Assembly (NCBI GenBank): GCA_031472005.1 | Contig: PZJY01000009.1 | Coordinates: forward strand, 930,001 to 994,000 | Reading direction: 5' to 3' | Origin: Tetracladium setigerum | Taxonomy: Eukaryota; Ascomycota; Leotiomycetes; Helotiales | DNA length: 64,000 nucleotides | In this document: piece by piece, positions 38,830 to 51,984 of the stretch | Layout of the letters: every line of letters starts with the position of its first letter | How positions within the stretch are numbered: the first letter of the stretch is position 1 | The notes under the pieces: generated by a model | Databases searched by the model: none | What the model was told of the DNA's origin: nothing | The model's input: only the letters and a program-made list of their open reading frames with translations | Translations under genes and position numbers: made by a program

Positions 38830-41800
38830 TTAGAAGGAAGGTCTAGGAGGGTTGTCAGAAGAAGCGCTAGGCAACTTGGGCTTGGTGTTAAATTTGATTT
38901 TGAGAGATGGTTTCTTAGGAAGGGTTGTGTTAGGTGGTGGAGGAGCGGTGGTACTTGATTTGGGAGCCGCATCCGGAAGACGCTGTCGTGGCGGTTTGAC
39001 AACGCCTGTAGCCGATGATGATGCCGGAGAAGCGGAAATGATCGGTGGTGCTGAGCTAGCAACAGTAATAGAAGGTTGATAAGCTGCAGTTGAAACAGGA
39101 GCTGGAGAACTCGGGGGCACCGAGGATGATGGTCTTGCGAACGAGGGCTGTTTTGGAGTGGCATGGTTTCTTGGTATACCCTGCTCCGTCCTTATCTTCT
39201 TGTTGAATGTGTCAGACGGAGAGCCACTCTTTCTTTTCTTCGATGAACCATCCGCCCTGGGCACAGCCAACAACATAGTTGGGACGGGCTTTTTCGCTAA
39301 GATTGCTGCAAGCCTTGAACCAGGGACACGGAGCTTGACGATGCGGCGTTTGGGAGCGGCTTGGCTCATAGTATTTGTATCCGACTCCAAGGGACGCTTT
39401 TGCGGCGGCTTCATCGGTCCTGCTGTAGGTGTTGGTGTTGGTCTTGCAGCAGTTTGGACGGCTGGCTTGGAAGCTACTTGAGCGGCTGGCTTTGGAGTTC
39501 CTGGTGATTGGAACTTCAACTTGGTTGCAGACTTGGCGGTATTAAGGCTGATTCGCAGAGGATTTGGCTTTGAAGTTGTATTTTGTCCTGCATTTGGCGT
39601 CGCCGCCGATGGCACGGCTCTGATAGGTGGTTGTGGAGGAAGAACTGCCAATACTGGAGCAGGAGGGGCCTTTGGCTTGAGAGGCTTCTCACGGAATTTG
39701 CCGTTCTTAATGAAATGCAAACCACACTTAATATTGTTAGTACAGAAAGAATAAAACTAGATGATGCTATGCATACCTTGCCAATCTTGCTCCTCTTGAC
39801 CCTCCAGTAACGAGGCTTTTGTAACTTGACGATGAAAGACTCAACACGGTCAAAGAGGACCCCACATATGTCAAGAAGGTCCATCTGTTCGGCCAGACTC
39901 AGAGAATCGGAACGGACGGCATCCCAGAGGGCCTTCTTCCAAACATCATTGTCCTTGAATTCCTCCTTCAAAGCAGCCATTGCTCCATCAATCGTAGTAG
40001 TGCGAGCAATCAGGGCCTTCTTTTCATCGCTGTTAATCTCAATATCATGCTCCACAAGTAGGTCACCATTCCCAGGCAGCATTTCTACGTCTTCAGGTTT
40101 CGGTGGTGCACCCTCGTTGAATGCAATGCGTGCCAACCCAAGAACAAAGATCCCAAACAGGCGGTTGCGAACGAATGGAGATTGGTCGGTGCTCAGACAG
40201 CAGAGAAGGAACCTGAGAACACCATGATCACTCAGAAATCCAAGCTCAATGAGAGCTGTGAAGGCCGTGATCCGTACTTGGTCCAGATTACCATCGATGA
40301 GATATCGCAGGAACTGTTTCTTATCGGTATTGATGATTTTAGCCTTCATGAGAAGCATCTTACACTCCAGAACAGTGGTAGTGAGTACATTTTGATAGGA
40401 CGGGCTCCATTCATCGATGCGGCCATGTCTCTCAAGCTCTTCTATCGCCTTGGCTTGAAATTGAGCCGGCTCAGGATCGGCGTCTTCGTCCATCATATCG
40501 CCATTAAGAACATTCTCCAGCCCTTGTTGAGGAATCAAGGAGTTGGTGAGAGCCTTCAAAAGACTAGCTATTTTATGGACATCGGAATATTCGTTATCGG
40601 TATTGTCATTGAATGAGAGCTGGTCCAAGATGAAATCCCTGGCATCCTTGGGACAGGCACCCCTGGCATCGCGAATGTTCGAAACTGCGTGAGGAATAGC
40701 AAGCTCGACCTTGTATCCCTCTTATCTTGGAAGTTATTTGATCGAGGAGTCATCGTGCCAGGATAGCAAAAGAACTCGGTGGTGGCCCTCTGAAGTTGTT
40801 TAAAGCCTATCCAATCAGGATATGCAGCGTGAGTTTTGAGTCTTGCAGCAGCCATTGTGCGAATGCCGTGGAAGTAACGAGTATCCATCACTGTTCTTGT
40901 CAAGACAGTAGCAGCCACCGGATGAAGAGTCTTCATGGTATCGAAGAAAAGCATGGACTCTTGCTGAGCAGCGACATCTCGATCCTGCTGCAGTTGAGAC
41001 ACAAACATATAGGCTGGCATAGAGAGATCCTTTTCACAGAGCCATTCAAAGTCTGAATCTATTCGGATCCACTCGTAATTCTCGAACTCCATCGTCTTCT
41101 TGATTTCTGAATCCCAGTCTTGCAAGCCCCATTCCTGCATTTCTGACTCTGATTGAAGGGTGTCCCTAGAGTGTAAAGAACCATATCATCAGCCATTTCG
41201 CCATTGGCGTCTCCTCCTTGTGCTAAAGTGATCTGACGGTCCTTCTTTAGTAGGTTACGCTTAACACGCTTGTATTTCGTATTGTAAGGAATGTGAATCG
41301 TATCATTTCCATTCTTGATCTCGACGACGTGCTCATAGGGGCTTCCATCAGCCTCGTGAATGCGGATAGTCATAGAGCCTGTGAAGACGGGTTTCAATTC
41401 TCCAGCGTAAACTCCATGGATATCTTCTTTGAGCTCTCTCAAGAATGATCCCTTCTCCAGCTTCTCTCCTGTCAAAGTTGCCGATTGAGTCTGTGTGATA
41501 TTGACTTCAACAGAAAGTCTCTTCTTGTTGAACTTATGTGTAATCTTCATCCTCGGACATCCTGCTCCTAGAATCCACTGGTTCCAAAAGGCATCCGTCC
41601 CTCTGTACCGACTCATCTTTTCGCACAGTCTCCGAAAGCTTGCCGTTGTGAGAACACTATCCGCAGCAGAGCCAATGTTGGCCTGAGTTATGAGTTTAGA
41701 AATGATTCTCACAAGACCAGCGGTACCACTTGTGAACTTGAATAACCGCCTATCCAAGATGAACAAAACCAGCGGAGCCTTCAATTTCATAAAGTCCATC

Positions 41801-43389
41801 TCAAATCTTCCCAAATGTAGGATAGGTCCAAGTTGATATAGACTGGGTCTGTTCACGTCTTGACGGACGAGATGGTCGGAAAGTTCCTTTTGGCGAAACA
41901 GATACTCGTTATCACCACAGAGAGTCTTCATGAAGAGACCAGTCATGAAGTGAGAGAGACCGATTGTAAGCCATCTATCCACAGGCTGGCTTGCAACCAA
42001 ACTCACTCCCATCCACTGACTTGCAAGGGCATGGACAAGCGTTCTTGTATTCTCATCGTCCAAATCAATGATATCGGGAGGGTAGAGGAGCCGATCAGTG
42101 CAAATCGAAAGTCCAGCAGTGTGCTCAACATCGTTGGATTGGCCATCGACGAACATGAAGCTGTAATCCGTGAATGGATAAGCACCAAAATTCAACATGA
42201 ACCAGTCTACAGCGTGCGCCATTGCAAAGCAAGTATGACGGACTTCGTGAGAGCGGCCAGGAAGGCAGTAGGCAAAGACTGGCAACGCCTGCCCCTGTCC
42301 AATTTTCTCCCCTTCCTGATCTTCCCGGTATTCTGATAAGTCGATTTGTTCGAAGGGGCCGATCCCAAAGCCAATGTGTTGAGCAGCAACAATATTGGTG
42401 CAGATGAACGTGACCACCTTCTTCGAGGAATCATTTGGATCGTCGACCTCGTGGATCAGTTCTCCAGAACATTTGACGGTCATCTCGAGCAGCTTTTCGT
42501 CGTCGCTCAGTGGAACGTGATCATCTACATGCATGTCGCCATTTGTAGTACCATTGGGATGAGCTTTCTTGTGAGTTTTGTCTTGTGGAGAAGGATGCTT
42601 TTTTAAGGCATCTCCCAATGTTCTGGGGCACGTAACAACCAACTCCCAAGTACACCGCATGGACGCATCATCAATGCAAGGAAAGATGGCGCTGGCAACT
42701 CCAGGATCCATCGAATGCCGCGAATAGACGTGTGGAAACTGCGCGTCGCCCTCGGCCAACCCTGCAAAATGAACGCCATCTCTGAATCTGCTCACCGTGA
42801 AGGGAATGCTGATAACAAGAGGTTGAAATCGTGAAGATTCTGCGCCAGGTCTTGGGGTCATTGTTGGTGTATTTGCCCTCCCAGAGCCACCATCAATCGC
42901 AACAGACGAATGCCTGGCAACAGATCCTCCCAAAGGCCTTGAAGCAAAAGCAGAAGCAGCAGCTTCAGACATCGGATCCACCTCCTCAACTTGTACGCCG
43001 TGTGGTAGCTTAATAACCAACGCGCCATCAGCTCTCTCCTCTTCTGATAACAGCTCTAGCCTCTCCCGTTGTTGGTTATTTTGCTCCGCGCCCCAGTCTA
43101 AATAATCCGGAATGTCCAGAACCTTCATACGATCCACATACTGGTGTTTCTTGACCTTGACCCCATCTACTGTGATCTTGCCCTGCGGGATGACACATTG
43201 TCGCGCATCGATTCTAACTTCATCGAGGAATCTGCGTTGTGGAATGATGGTGATGTCGGTGCGCCCCTTCAGGGTTTGTGTTGTAAAGTCGACCTCGAAG
43301 GCAAGCTTTTGATGAGAGACGACAAAGCCGTACTCCAGCGACTTTGATTGAGTGGGTATGGGGTCCATTTCGAGGATCGCACCAGGCAT
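38830..43389 (-). CDS. TAF2: TFIID subunit TAF2 (two apparent 1-base deletions)
   Basis: Exons 39777-43389 and 38830-39726. Breaks at the CCC runs 41164-41166 and 40717-40719 are each cured by one extra base; the repaired product is 1503 residues. The N-terminal half has an M1-aminopeptidase-like fold (GYFVV-like strand SHQKLAFEVDFTTQTLKGRTDI, then FPCIDDASMRCTWELVVTC). The metallopeptidase HExxH is replaced by LVHALASQW, so it is catalytically dead, as in all TAF2. HEAT-like helical repeats follow (DQLSFNDNTDNEYSDVHKIASLLKAL, ...VRITAFTALIELG). The C terminus is a long Pro/Ser/Lys-rich tail. TAF2 recognises Initiator DNA in TFIID. I chose ATG 43389; 43368 is an alternative. Confidence 0.92.
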
Positions 43390-44482
43390 GCCGAGGTGCG
43401 TAGTGAGCTGCTGCAGCACCGAAGCTCAGAAGGAGAGCTGTTCTGCGCCGAGAACGCGCTTGGAGACGCTGGCATTCACCTGCCAGAGCCGCAGACTCTT
43501 ACTACTCCTAGTATCGTCCGCTCACAGATGTTGGAAAAGGGCTTGTGGTGAAGGTGGGCTCGAAGGCCTCAGTTTCGTTGACAGGAGAGAGCCCGTCGCG
43601 GTTTTGAAGCCGGAGTCGCAGACTCAATATCGTCGGATTGCGAGGGGAAATTTGATGGGTAAAGTTTGTCGCCAGAGCGCTCGTTGTTTACGTGTCGCTG
43701 GCCAGATGGTTGTTTTGGCAGAGATTCAATAGTTTGTCTGGTCGTGGAATATGGTGGAGGGGAACTTTTGGTTAGAAGGCAAGCAAGGAGTTGACGGAAG
43801 TCACCAAAAGTGAAAAAGAAGGCTGCACTCCAAGTTCAACACAATTTAATAAATATAAGAAATGAGAAGTAATGACTGAAGGGGCAAGCGTACAGAACCA
43901 CGCTTCTAGCAAATAATAAAGCCTTTGTTCGCAATTCGTGAATTTACACCAGCAGACCTTGTTCTGGTCGAGGTTGAAAGAGCCTTCCACGAAGGGCAGC
44001 CTTGCGTCCCGATGACAAATTTCACGTGCCGTCCAAGGTGTCACATCCCATCAACATCGAACTTAAAGTCTATGATAAGTCTTGGAAACATTCCCTTAAG
44101 TATCTTTACTTGAAAAGATAGGAGCTCTCTGCTCCGTTCCGCCCAAGCTATGGTCATTCAGTACGTAGGTATAAAAGTGTGAAATTAGGTAAGAGAAGGT
44201 CAGACTCCACCAACTCTCAGGCACTGGAGTTGATTTGAAAACAAGTTATGATTAAAAAGGCTTTTGGGGTATTCATTTGAAAAGCTACAGTGTCTCTACT
44301 CCTATCACAAAGGAGCCAAATAGTTATGCTACAAATCCGACCCAAACACACAAACCACAACGCCATCAAGCACTCCCCTTTCCAATTGTACACCAGGTTT
44401 TCCTAGCCAAATGAAGCACTTTCAAGCGGCCGGGTAAAATGAACCTCCATCCCATATCTCATCCATCCCATTATACATCCTC
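43390..44482. other. TAF2 upstream region and SAS4-like 3' flank
   Basis: No supported gene. The first 150 bases are open on the minus strand upstream of TAF2 and contain a TGCTGCAG acceptor-like site, so a 5' non-coding exon is possible. Confidence 0.4.
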
Positions 44483-46105
44483 TCAAGTCTTGCTGACCCG
44501 TCTCTTCCTCCTCTTTGCTCGCTCCCTCAACTTTAGAGTGTCTTCATCTCGATACTCCTCGGGCAAATCAAACTCTGTGTCTTCGACTTCTGGAATCGGA
44601 TGACCCCATGCGGATACACTGCGTCCACTTCTGCGGTGTCTTCCAAGAGCCGTAGCTCTGAGATGGGGCTTTGCGAAGAAAGAAACAAATTCCTTTTCCA
44701 GGACTACTGGGAGCTGGGGGATAGGAGCCGTCTTTGGCTTCTTTCCAGATAGTGATGCAGCCGATCGTGCTTTGGCTTCATCCTGGAGTTGCCTTGCTAC
44801 CAATGCGTCAACATCAGAGTAATCAGGAGGATCGCCGTCGCTGAGATATCCAGTCATGTCTGCTTCTTCGACTTCCTCGCCCGACTCAATGGCTTCCTCG
44901 TCTACCACTTCCTCTGCGTCTTCCTCCTCTTCATCTTCCTCGTCATCTGCTTCTGCCTCGGCTTCCGCCTCAGCCAAAGCAGCTTCCTTTTCAAGCTTTC
45001 GACGCTTCTCCTCTTCCTTCCATGACTTGAACTTGTCGATTATGGCTTCGCAACCGCGGATAAAGTGCTCTCGAGCGGGCTCAAATTCCTTCTTCCTGCT
45101 CTCCGTCACGCCAGTGACCCCCATCAACTTCAGCCAATCATGACTATGAAGACCTTCCAACAATCGTATGACTTGATCTTTTTCGTGTTGAGCACGGCCC
45201 TTGTCTGTATTGCGGATCGTCTTCTCCAGGCGTTCTGGCTTCCTGTGAATCACCTCGAAATATTCGTCACTCAGCGGATCCTCCCCTCCCTCCTCCCGAT
45301 AATTCTTATCCAGGAACGAGAAATCGACTCGCTTTGCATCGTGGAGATTGTGGAACAACGCATCGGGGAACTCTCTCAGTGGATAGTCAATGCTGCATTT
45401 GCGGGGAAGTGGTTGCTTCTGGGCCTTGGCACTGTCGACGATAATCATGGGCGTGTCGAGATTCAAAATATCTGGGGAAAAGGTCAGCGTGAGTGCAATC
45501 GCGAGTGGAAAAACTTCGCAGATCGTACGGTCTTCCTTGGGCTCATTCCCAATCACCTCGTCATATTCAGGGAAGTATGCGGACAATTCGCTTTTGAATC
45601 TGGTGCCTTCTTGTGATCGTAACTTCCGCTTTTCGTCCTTGACATCAGCAGTGCTTGGCTGGAGCCTGTTCAGCTCGTGTCTGATTCCATTGGCGACCTT
45701 CTGGTGATGTCTCGTGAGATTCAGGGCCGTCGTTGGGGAGAGTCCGGTTTGCGTAGTTATAGTTGGTTGCGTGGTGGGCTGTTGTCGTGGTGGTGATATT
45801 TGCCGCTGAGGCAGGATTTCCGGATCCGTGTTTGCCTGCTGAAGGTGGGTGATTACGAGAGGTTTGGTATTTGGCTGGACCTTGGGACGGATTTCGATGG
45901 CGATACGTGCCTTTTTGGCAATGATAGCTTGATCTTCATTCTCTGTAGACTCGCGAGGCCGCTTCTTGCGACCGATATTAGGTGGTTGTTGACGATTATG
46001 CGCATTGTTGTGGTTCACAGGCCGAACCGCGACGTTGCCTCTGCTGGTCGCTCTGGTGCTGAGTCCTTCGGACCTTCGGGACGAGCGAGTGAGAGGAGAC
46101 GCCAT
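44483..46105 (-). CDS. SAS4: SAS4-like (Something About Silencing) nuclear protein
   Basis: Single-exon, 540 residues from ATG 46105. The N-terminal third is basic and disordered, with nuclear localisation motifs (RKKRPRES, AKKARIA). The central region has LFHNLHDAKRVDFSFLDKNYR and a conserved helical block (HRKPERLEKTIRNTDKGRAQ, then RLLEGLHSHDWLKLMG, KEFEPAREHFIRGCEAII). That block resembles the SAS complex subunit 4 domain. A strongly acidic Glu/Asp stretch (about residues 375-410) and a basic C terminus (RERAKRRKRR) follow. In yeast Sas4 supports the H4K16 acetyltransferase Sas2 at silent chromatin boundaries. The assignment rests on pattern recall of the central block, so moderately confident. 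Confidence 0.62.
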   Translation of the reverse strand: MASPLTRSSRRSEGLSTRATSRGNVAVRPVNHNNAHNRQQPPNIGRKKRPRESTENEDQAIIAKKARIAIEIRPKVQPNTKPLVITHLQQANTDPEILPQRQISPPRQQPTTQPTITTQTGLSPTTALNLTRHHQKVANGIRHELNRLQPSTADVKDEKRKLRSQEGTRFKSELSAYFPEYDEVIGNEPKEDRTICEVFPLAIALTLTFSPDILNLDTPMIIVDSAKAQKQPLPRKCSIDYPLREFPDALFHNLHDAKRVDFSFLDKNYREEGGEDPLSDEYFEVIHRKPERLEKTIRNTDKGRAQHEKDQVIRLLEGLHSHDWLKLMGVTGVTESRKKEFEPAREHFIRGCEAIIDKFKSWKEEEKRRKLEKEAALAEAEAEAEADDEEDEEEEDAEEVVDEEAIESGEEVEEADMTGYLSDGDPPDYSDVDALVARQLQDEAKARSAASLSGKKPKTAPIPQLPVVLEKEFVSFFAKPHLRATALGRHRRSGRSVSAWGHPIPEVEDTEFDLPEEYRDEDTLKLRERAKRRKRRVSKT

Positions 46106-46933
46106 TGGATTGTGTTGGCACGCTTCTCATGTTTCTGCAGACTCAAATTGATGGGTTTGTAGCTTTTGCGACAGAGATTGATGGATTATGGCGGTCGTAA
46201 CCTTGATGTTCTAGCTGTTGCTTTAGCGATGGAGGCCCCGATGAGAAGGGAAGGGCTGCTCTGTACAGGGAGGGAGCGCACGGGAATGGCCAGGTCAATG
46301 GCTTAATGACCCCAACTAAATGGGAAATCTCTTGTTTCTATCATGAACAATCTACGGCAAGCTACATGGGGGGAAATCAACCATCTTTTGTTGTATACAA
46401 CTATTTTCTAACTTTAGACTCGATTGTCCACTGCACCACAGCCCACCTCCTGACCTCATCATAGGCTCAAAGGTCGGAACAAGCGATATCGGGAAAGCTA
46501 ATTCAAGCTCTTTGCACTCCTAGGCGTAATCTCTAAGTTCGAGAGTATGATAGATCTTGTCGGGGCGATAGAATAATGAAAATTTTCTCTATCTCCAGAA
46601 AAATGTTCATTCCAAGGACTTTATCTTTGCTGTTTAGATGGATAACGAGATGCCAAGGCTGGCTGCATCAGTACACGGCAAAACGGTCGTCGACGTACAA
46701 GCTTGACACTAATACTTAGTCTCTTGAATAGATAAACCTTGGAAATTGAGAGTTTGCGTCTTCCTTAAGAATTCATTGGCATTTTATATTACGCTATTAC
46801 TTATTAAAGGAAAATCTCCTCACCATGCCTTGTATCTAAACCTGAACGGACTGCCAGTAAAATTCGACAGAGAGAAATCTACAACGGGTATAAAGGCAAA
46901 CCGCACATCTCATAATCATTACTCCCACTCCAC
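46106..46933. other. Intergenic upstream of SAS4-like gene
   Basis: No supported gene; AT-rich, probable promoter on the left and 3' flank of the IQ-motif gene on the right. Confidence 0.45.
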
Positions 46934-49157
46934 TCACCTTCCCTCCCTAGTTCCCTCTGGCGCAATCGCATTCTCTGGCCCTGTCCCTGCTTTCTGAATA
47001 TCAGGGTCCTTCTCCCAACTCTTCGTCTCGCCGGTCGGATGCACCTTCTCTGCAGTATTCGTATGTGTAATATGCAATTTCTCTTTCAGCTTCGTCGTAG
47101 TACTTTCCGCTTCCCTTTGTGCCTCCTTCTCCTCGAGGAATTTCTTTTCTTTGGCTGCACTCTCCGACTTATCACGCTCGGCTTCTTCTTTCTCAGCTAC
47201 TTCGACCGGGGAGAGTAGCTTGTCTCGGTGGTATAAAAGTTTTTGAAAGAGCTTCTTGCCACGACGACGCGTTTTGACGTAGGCTTCGAGGCCAACTAAA
47301 ACAGCGTAGGAGCGGGAAATGGAGACGTGGGACATATCTACTCCCTCTTCCTTCATGGAGTGTACGAAAGCCTTGAAGTTTGAGACTAGACACAGTGTTA
47401 GTTTCCAGCTAAGCGAGACTATCGATGCTTTCATCCATAAACTCACCAGGTGGTCTGTAGTGCCCACTCAACGGACTAAGCTTCGCCAATCGCCCGTTCT
47501 TGATCTTGATCAACCCAGCGGCTGATATTCTCGAACCGTGCAAAAACGAAGAATGCTGGAAAGCACCGGATTGCTTGATACCAACATACAACCTAAAACT
47601 TGTGTCTGCAACGAAGATCCAAGTGTTCTTTTTGACAGATCCTCTCAGTAGCTTGTTAAAGATTGTAGCCGCAGATACATGCTTGATCTTTTTCATTCCC
47701 TTTGCATTATCAAATTCTGGATTGGCGTATTTGTCTGCTCGATCCTCTTCTGCATCTGAGTCAGAACCCGACGAGCTGGTTGATGAAGTAGAAGCGTGGC
47801 TCAGCTTGCGACTATGGCCGTGAACATGTCGAGCTGCTTCTCCAGAAGGTGGCCTATAGGCTGGAGTATCATCTGTCGCAGGTACAATTCCTTGTATGGA
47901 ATCCTTGAATCTCTGCGTTGTATCGATCCGAGCTCCATTCTTCGCCCAGCAGAGTCGTCCTTCCTTATCGATTTTTACCAGATAACTTAACCTCTCTTCC
48001 TTCGAGAGATACCGAACCTGCTCCCTTTCCAATCTCTCTCTCGGACAAGCAGCATTATCAATATACCTGCCCTCTCCGTAATCCAACCAGTAGAAGAAGT
48101 TTTCGTGTGTATCTGTTTCCTTCCAGGTTTCATGATATGTTCGTAAATTGGAACCATAGCGATGCTTCACATCCACCATCTCCAAAAAATACTGTAGATC
48201 CATAATCTTTGCGGCCTTCTGTCTCACCAACTTCTTCTCGGCTCTCTTCTTCCTCAAAGCCTCTTTCTCTTCTGGCGTCAAGGGCTTGTCATCTCCGCTC
48301 TCTTCCTCCTCATCGCTCTCCTCATCTCCTCCAGCACGCCGAGTAATCAAACCCACTTTCTTCCAGTTCTGCATTGCAGCACTACTACTCCCATTCCTCT
48401 TATGTCCCGGCCGCTCGTCATCCCCTGCACCATCCCCAGTAGCAAGCGAATCCTGCCTTGGCCGCGGCACAGTAACTTGTCTATACCTTGCCTCTTTCAC
48501 AGCCTCGACCCACCGCGAACTCGGATCCAAACTCATGCCCGCCAACATCCTCCTCTCCCTGTGGCCTCTATAATTCCTCTGGATCAATTTTGTAGCCCTC
48601 TCCCTCTCCTCCTGATCCAAAGCGGAGAACTCCGTCTTCCCATTCACATCCGTCAGACCTCTTCCTTCCTCTGCAAGCCTGCGGTTCAGGATTTCCGCCT
48701 CTTTCTGCTCCTGCACTTTCGCGATTTGCTCGGACATCTCGTGCGACGGGATTGGGAGGCTGTCGAGATATTCTTGATGCGCCTCACGCTGTTGCTGCTG
48801 CTGCGATCGAGCGGAGGAATGACCAGTTGAGACGGAGAGCTTGGAACTCTGCCTTGGACGATGATGATGGTTGGCGAATTCGAAGCCGTTTTGTACGGGG
48901 AAATGAGGGAAAGGTTCGAGAGACGGATCGGATGATGATGGGAGCGATTGGGAGGACTTATTAACATTATGTACTTGGGGGTGAGGGTGAGATTGGGCTG
49001 TGGTAGAGGAGGGGAGGGGATAAATGGCGGGGTCCTGATGGTCGCTCTGAGCCGTCATCGCTGCAAGGATCTCGTTCGGTGGTGGTGGGGGGTGGGAACC
49101 AGAAAAGCTTGCTTCTGGGTACGCTCCGCGTGCTGGTAGAAGCCGATCAAGAAACAT
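46934..49157 (-). CDS. IQ-motif (calmodulin-binding) protein
   Basis: Exons 47447-49157 and 46934-47385, 720 residues. Start taken at ATG 49157 (MFLDRLLPARG); the open frame extends slightly further without an ATG. A Ser/Pro/His/Gln-rich N terminus precedes an IQ motif (TKLIQRNYRGHRERR, about residue 190), the classical calmodulin or myosin light-chain site. An acidic segment, a Lys-rich coiled coil (EKEALRKKRAEKKLVRQKA) and a globular region with FFYWLDYGEGRYID and LCWAKNGARIDTT follow. The intron falls inside LSGHYRPPV|SNFKAFV, a strongly conserved block. This family is widespread in filamentous fungi but I know no defined function; calcium/calmodulin control is inferred from the IQ motif. 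Confidence 0.82.
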
Positions 49158-50505
49158 GTGGCGTGAAGTCGTCGTCAACTCGAAGAGGCTTTTCGATAGT
49201 TGCGTCTTTGGAGAAGAGACGTCGAAAATGTGCGAGCAGATGGATGAGAAAGCGTGAACAGCTGTCCGCCGGAAAGAAAGGCAAGAGAATAGTCAAAGTC
49301 AAGACTCCAAGAACACTCCCAAGCAATCATAAGAGATCCCAATATCCATAATAATCTCACAGGCATAACAACAGTATCCACATGGCCTGCTGTCCGTCAC
49401 CTGTGCGAGATCCATCAACTAAATAATCCAGGTCGATGCCAGAGGCTAGAAGCTCGTGACATGGGGGCTGGCTGGGAGCTGAAAGTCATCTGAAACTGTG
49501 TTCCCAACCATGAAAACCTTCATTGTCAAGCCTCATTTCCCAAAATAAAAAAAGATGGCAAGGGAAAAGGCTACTGCAGGAGCAGAGGCTCGAGGCAGAT
49601 TTTCGAAAAGAAGGAATTAGATTGCGTGTCTCGTCATTCTTTGACTGCGGATGGCCGGCATATCCCCAACACCAATGCGTGTCAGAATTGGCGAAGCAGG
49701 AAAATCTCTTCTTGGACAACGCAGTCCTTACGAATCCGAGTCCATTCATTATTCTACTCTAGCATTTAACTTGTTTTATTGGCACATAAATTCGAGGTTG
49801 AAGAGTATGAAATTTCGACCCTATTCTTACACCTCCTATTCCGTGAATCCTAAAAAGCGCACTCATGACCCCAAGCCATTTTTGGTGGCTTTGCCTCGAC
49901 TCAAATCATCAAATGCCGTCCTCCATAAGGCGAAATCGGGCTTTGTTACACCACGGAATGCAAAGCCGGGATTGACTCCCGAATCCTAGTAGTGGTACCT
50001 AAAGCTTGTTCCATTGAACAGGGATTGTGACTCTGTACCGGACACCATTGTTGATGTGAAGTGTGCGAAGCGAATGTTTATATTCCATTAGGTTTGTATG
50101 AGGTAAGAAGTACGAAGTCCTGGGTCCTCCCTCAATAATCTCACCTCCCATCGCACAAACGCTTGTAGTCAGGGATTATCTAACTCTCTTTGATTGTATA
50201 TCTCATACTATTCTTTCGTCAAGAGCTTAGCTACTTATCGAGAGAAGCCCTAATTACATGTGGTGTCCTATGCCACAATTTTCATGCTCACGCCAAGCCA
50301 TGTAGTAAAGAAAAATCCATGTACAGTAAGAAGCCTCCCAGACCTGTTTTTGACCGTCATGCAAGAATAAACGCCTTCAAGCCAAGTCCTCGCTATGCTG
50401 TATTATTGTGTGCCCTGTTGAAATGGACCTTGAGTCGTCCTCGCTCCCTGCCCCTTTTCTATCTAGCAGCCTTTTTTTCTTCCAGCCGCATCCTTTCCCT
50501 CCTCG
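49158..50505. other. Intergenic, no supported gene
   Basis: Upstream of the IQ-motif gene (left) and 3' flank of the phosphotransferase gene (right). Several open frames exist on both strands but they overlap and look non-coding. Confidence 0.45.
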
Positions 50506-51984
50506 TTAGTCAGCTCGCTTCTTCTCCGAATTTCCGTTTGCCGTTCCGTTAGACACAGATCCTTTTGATCTTGCTCTCTGATTGGCAACTTGCTTCTCAT
50601 ATGGAATGGTGAGGCAGTTGATATCCAGGTAGTTGCAAATACTATTGATGACCAGAATCGCCCATCGGAAGTAGACAACAAGTGCAAAAATGAAGTAGGC
50701 TCGGAGGTACCAGAGCTCAACGGTTGCACTGACTGCTGGGAGGCCAATCCGGGGTAGATTTCCAAGCACAGCTCCTCCAACAAGAGGAGTAAGCATAACA
50801 GTCCAGTATGGAAATGGTTGACGAGTGAGATGGGCCAAGATGATCTTGGTGGTCATTCGTCCGAAAACAAAGGACATTGTCAAGCAGAACAGAACCAACC
50901 GGTTTTCGGATCTAATCGTCGAGTATGGAGAAAACAGCCAGGCGCCGATTGAAAGGGTGAAAACCCCCATTGGAGTCCATTCTAGGAAGACTGGCCAGAC
51001 TGGCAAATTGTTTCTCCTGCGAGCCTTGACGACATTGATGACACAGAATGGAACGTGGACACCAAATAGGGTGGTAACCAACATGGGCACCCAGAGATCT
51101 CGTACTGAGTAGGTGCCGAAGAACTCATGGTATCCAAGGAAATAGTGATGTCCGACCAAATCCGTGATCTTGTGTGTCCAGATTTCTGGTCCATAGTATC
51201 CAGAAAGACACATCAGAGTACATGCGATGATCAAACCTTCGGTTGGGCCGTTAAAGACTCCAAGGTAGAGCGTGTGGGTATGGTATGTCTCCCACGTGGA
51301 GAAGAACATGGGTAAGCATGGAATCAAGGCAGTGAAGACGCCGCTCTTTGAAGTTCCAAGGCCCATCGCTGCGGTCTCCAAGAGACTTGCAAGTGTGCAA
51401 TTGAGAGAATCAATGCCATGGTCGAAGAGTTCGCCGAGGCCGCTAGATGTCCCTGTTCTTCTCGCTTGTTTTCCATCCACGTTGTCCATAGTGGAATACA
51501 TCCAAAGCCCAAATGCGAAACTATAATAAAGCCACGAAGGACCCTGAAGTGATCAGAATCAGCAATTGCCTTGGTATTTTTTCAAGTCTTCTCCGGATCA
51601 ACGTACTGGCCCGACTAAATCTGGCATGAATATTTCCAAGCATATCACATTCGACAAGATGAAGAAGAAGCCCAGCAGGGTGACCATGTTCGGCGCGAGC
51701 CATAACGGCAGAAGCTCAACGAAGCCATTCCACTATTTGACTCTCAGTATGTTTCCAGGGGTAGTAGGTATGGTGCTTCTGGGCAGATGTACGTAGTGCT
51801 TGAGGATATAGTTCGAGATGAAGGATTTGTCGACACTCGAGTATTTGTAGGACTTGAGATGGATGAGAGCTTCGTCGGACACGCACTCGTGCGCCGCCTC
51901 TTCTGTGCAACGGACGAGGATTAGCAGAGACTCCTTTGTGGGCAGTAGGCAAGGGATGAAATGCATACGCTTGCTGGGAGCCAT
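50506..51984 (-). CDS. EPT1: Choline/ethanolamine phosphotransferase
   Basis: Four exons: 51969-51984, 51793-51902, 51607-51732 and 50506-51543, giving 429 residues. Exon 1 is only 16 nt (MAPSK plus one base) and is supported by a GTATGC donor, a TGCTAATCC branch site and a GCACAG acceptor. The SSVDKSFISNYILKHYW segment and the CDP-alcohol phosphatidyltransferase signature D-G-x2-A-R-x8-G-x3-D-x3-D (DGKQARRTG...GELFDHGID) are intact. About ten hydrophobic helices follow. The enzyme sits in the ER/Golgi membrane and transfers phosphocholine or phosphoethanolamine from its CDP form to diacylglycerol in the Kennedy pathway. CPT1 versus EPT1 preference cannot be decided from sequence. Confidence 0.92.

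Noticed and set aside
45472..45514. Possible intron in the SAS4-like gene (GTTTTT...CCCCAG)
   Set aside because: Its 43 nt length creates an immediate stop after splicing; the unspliced frame is open and sensible.
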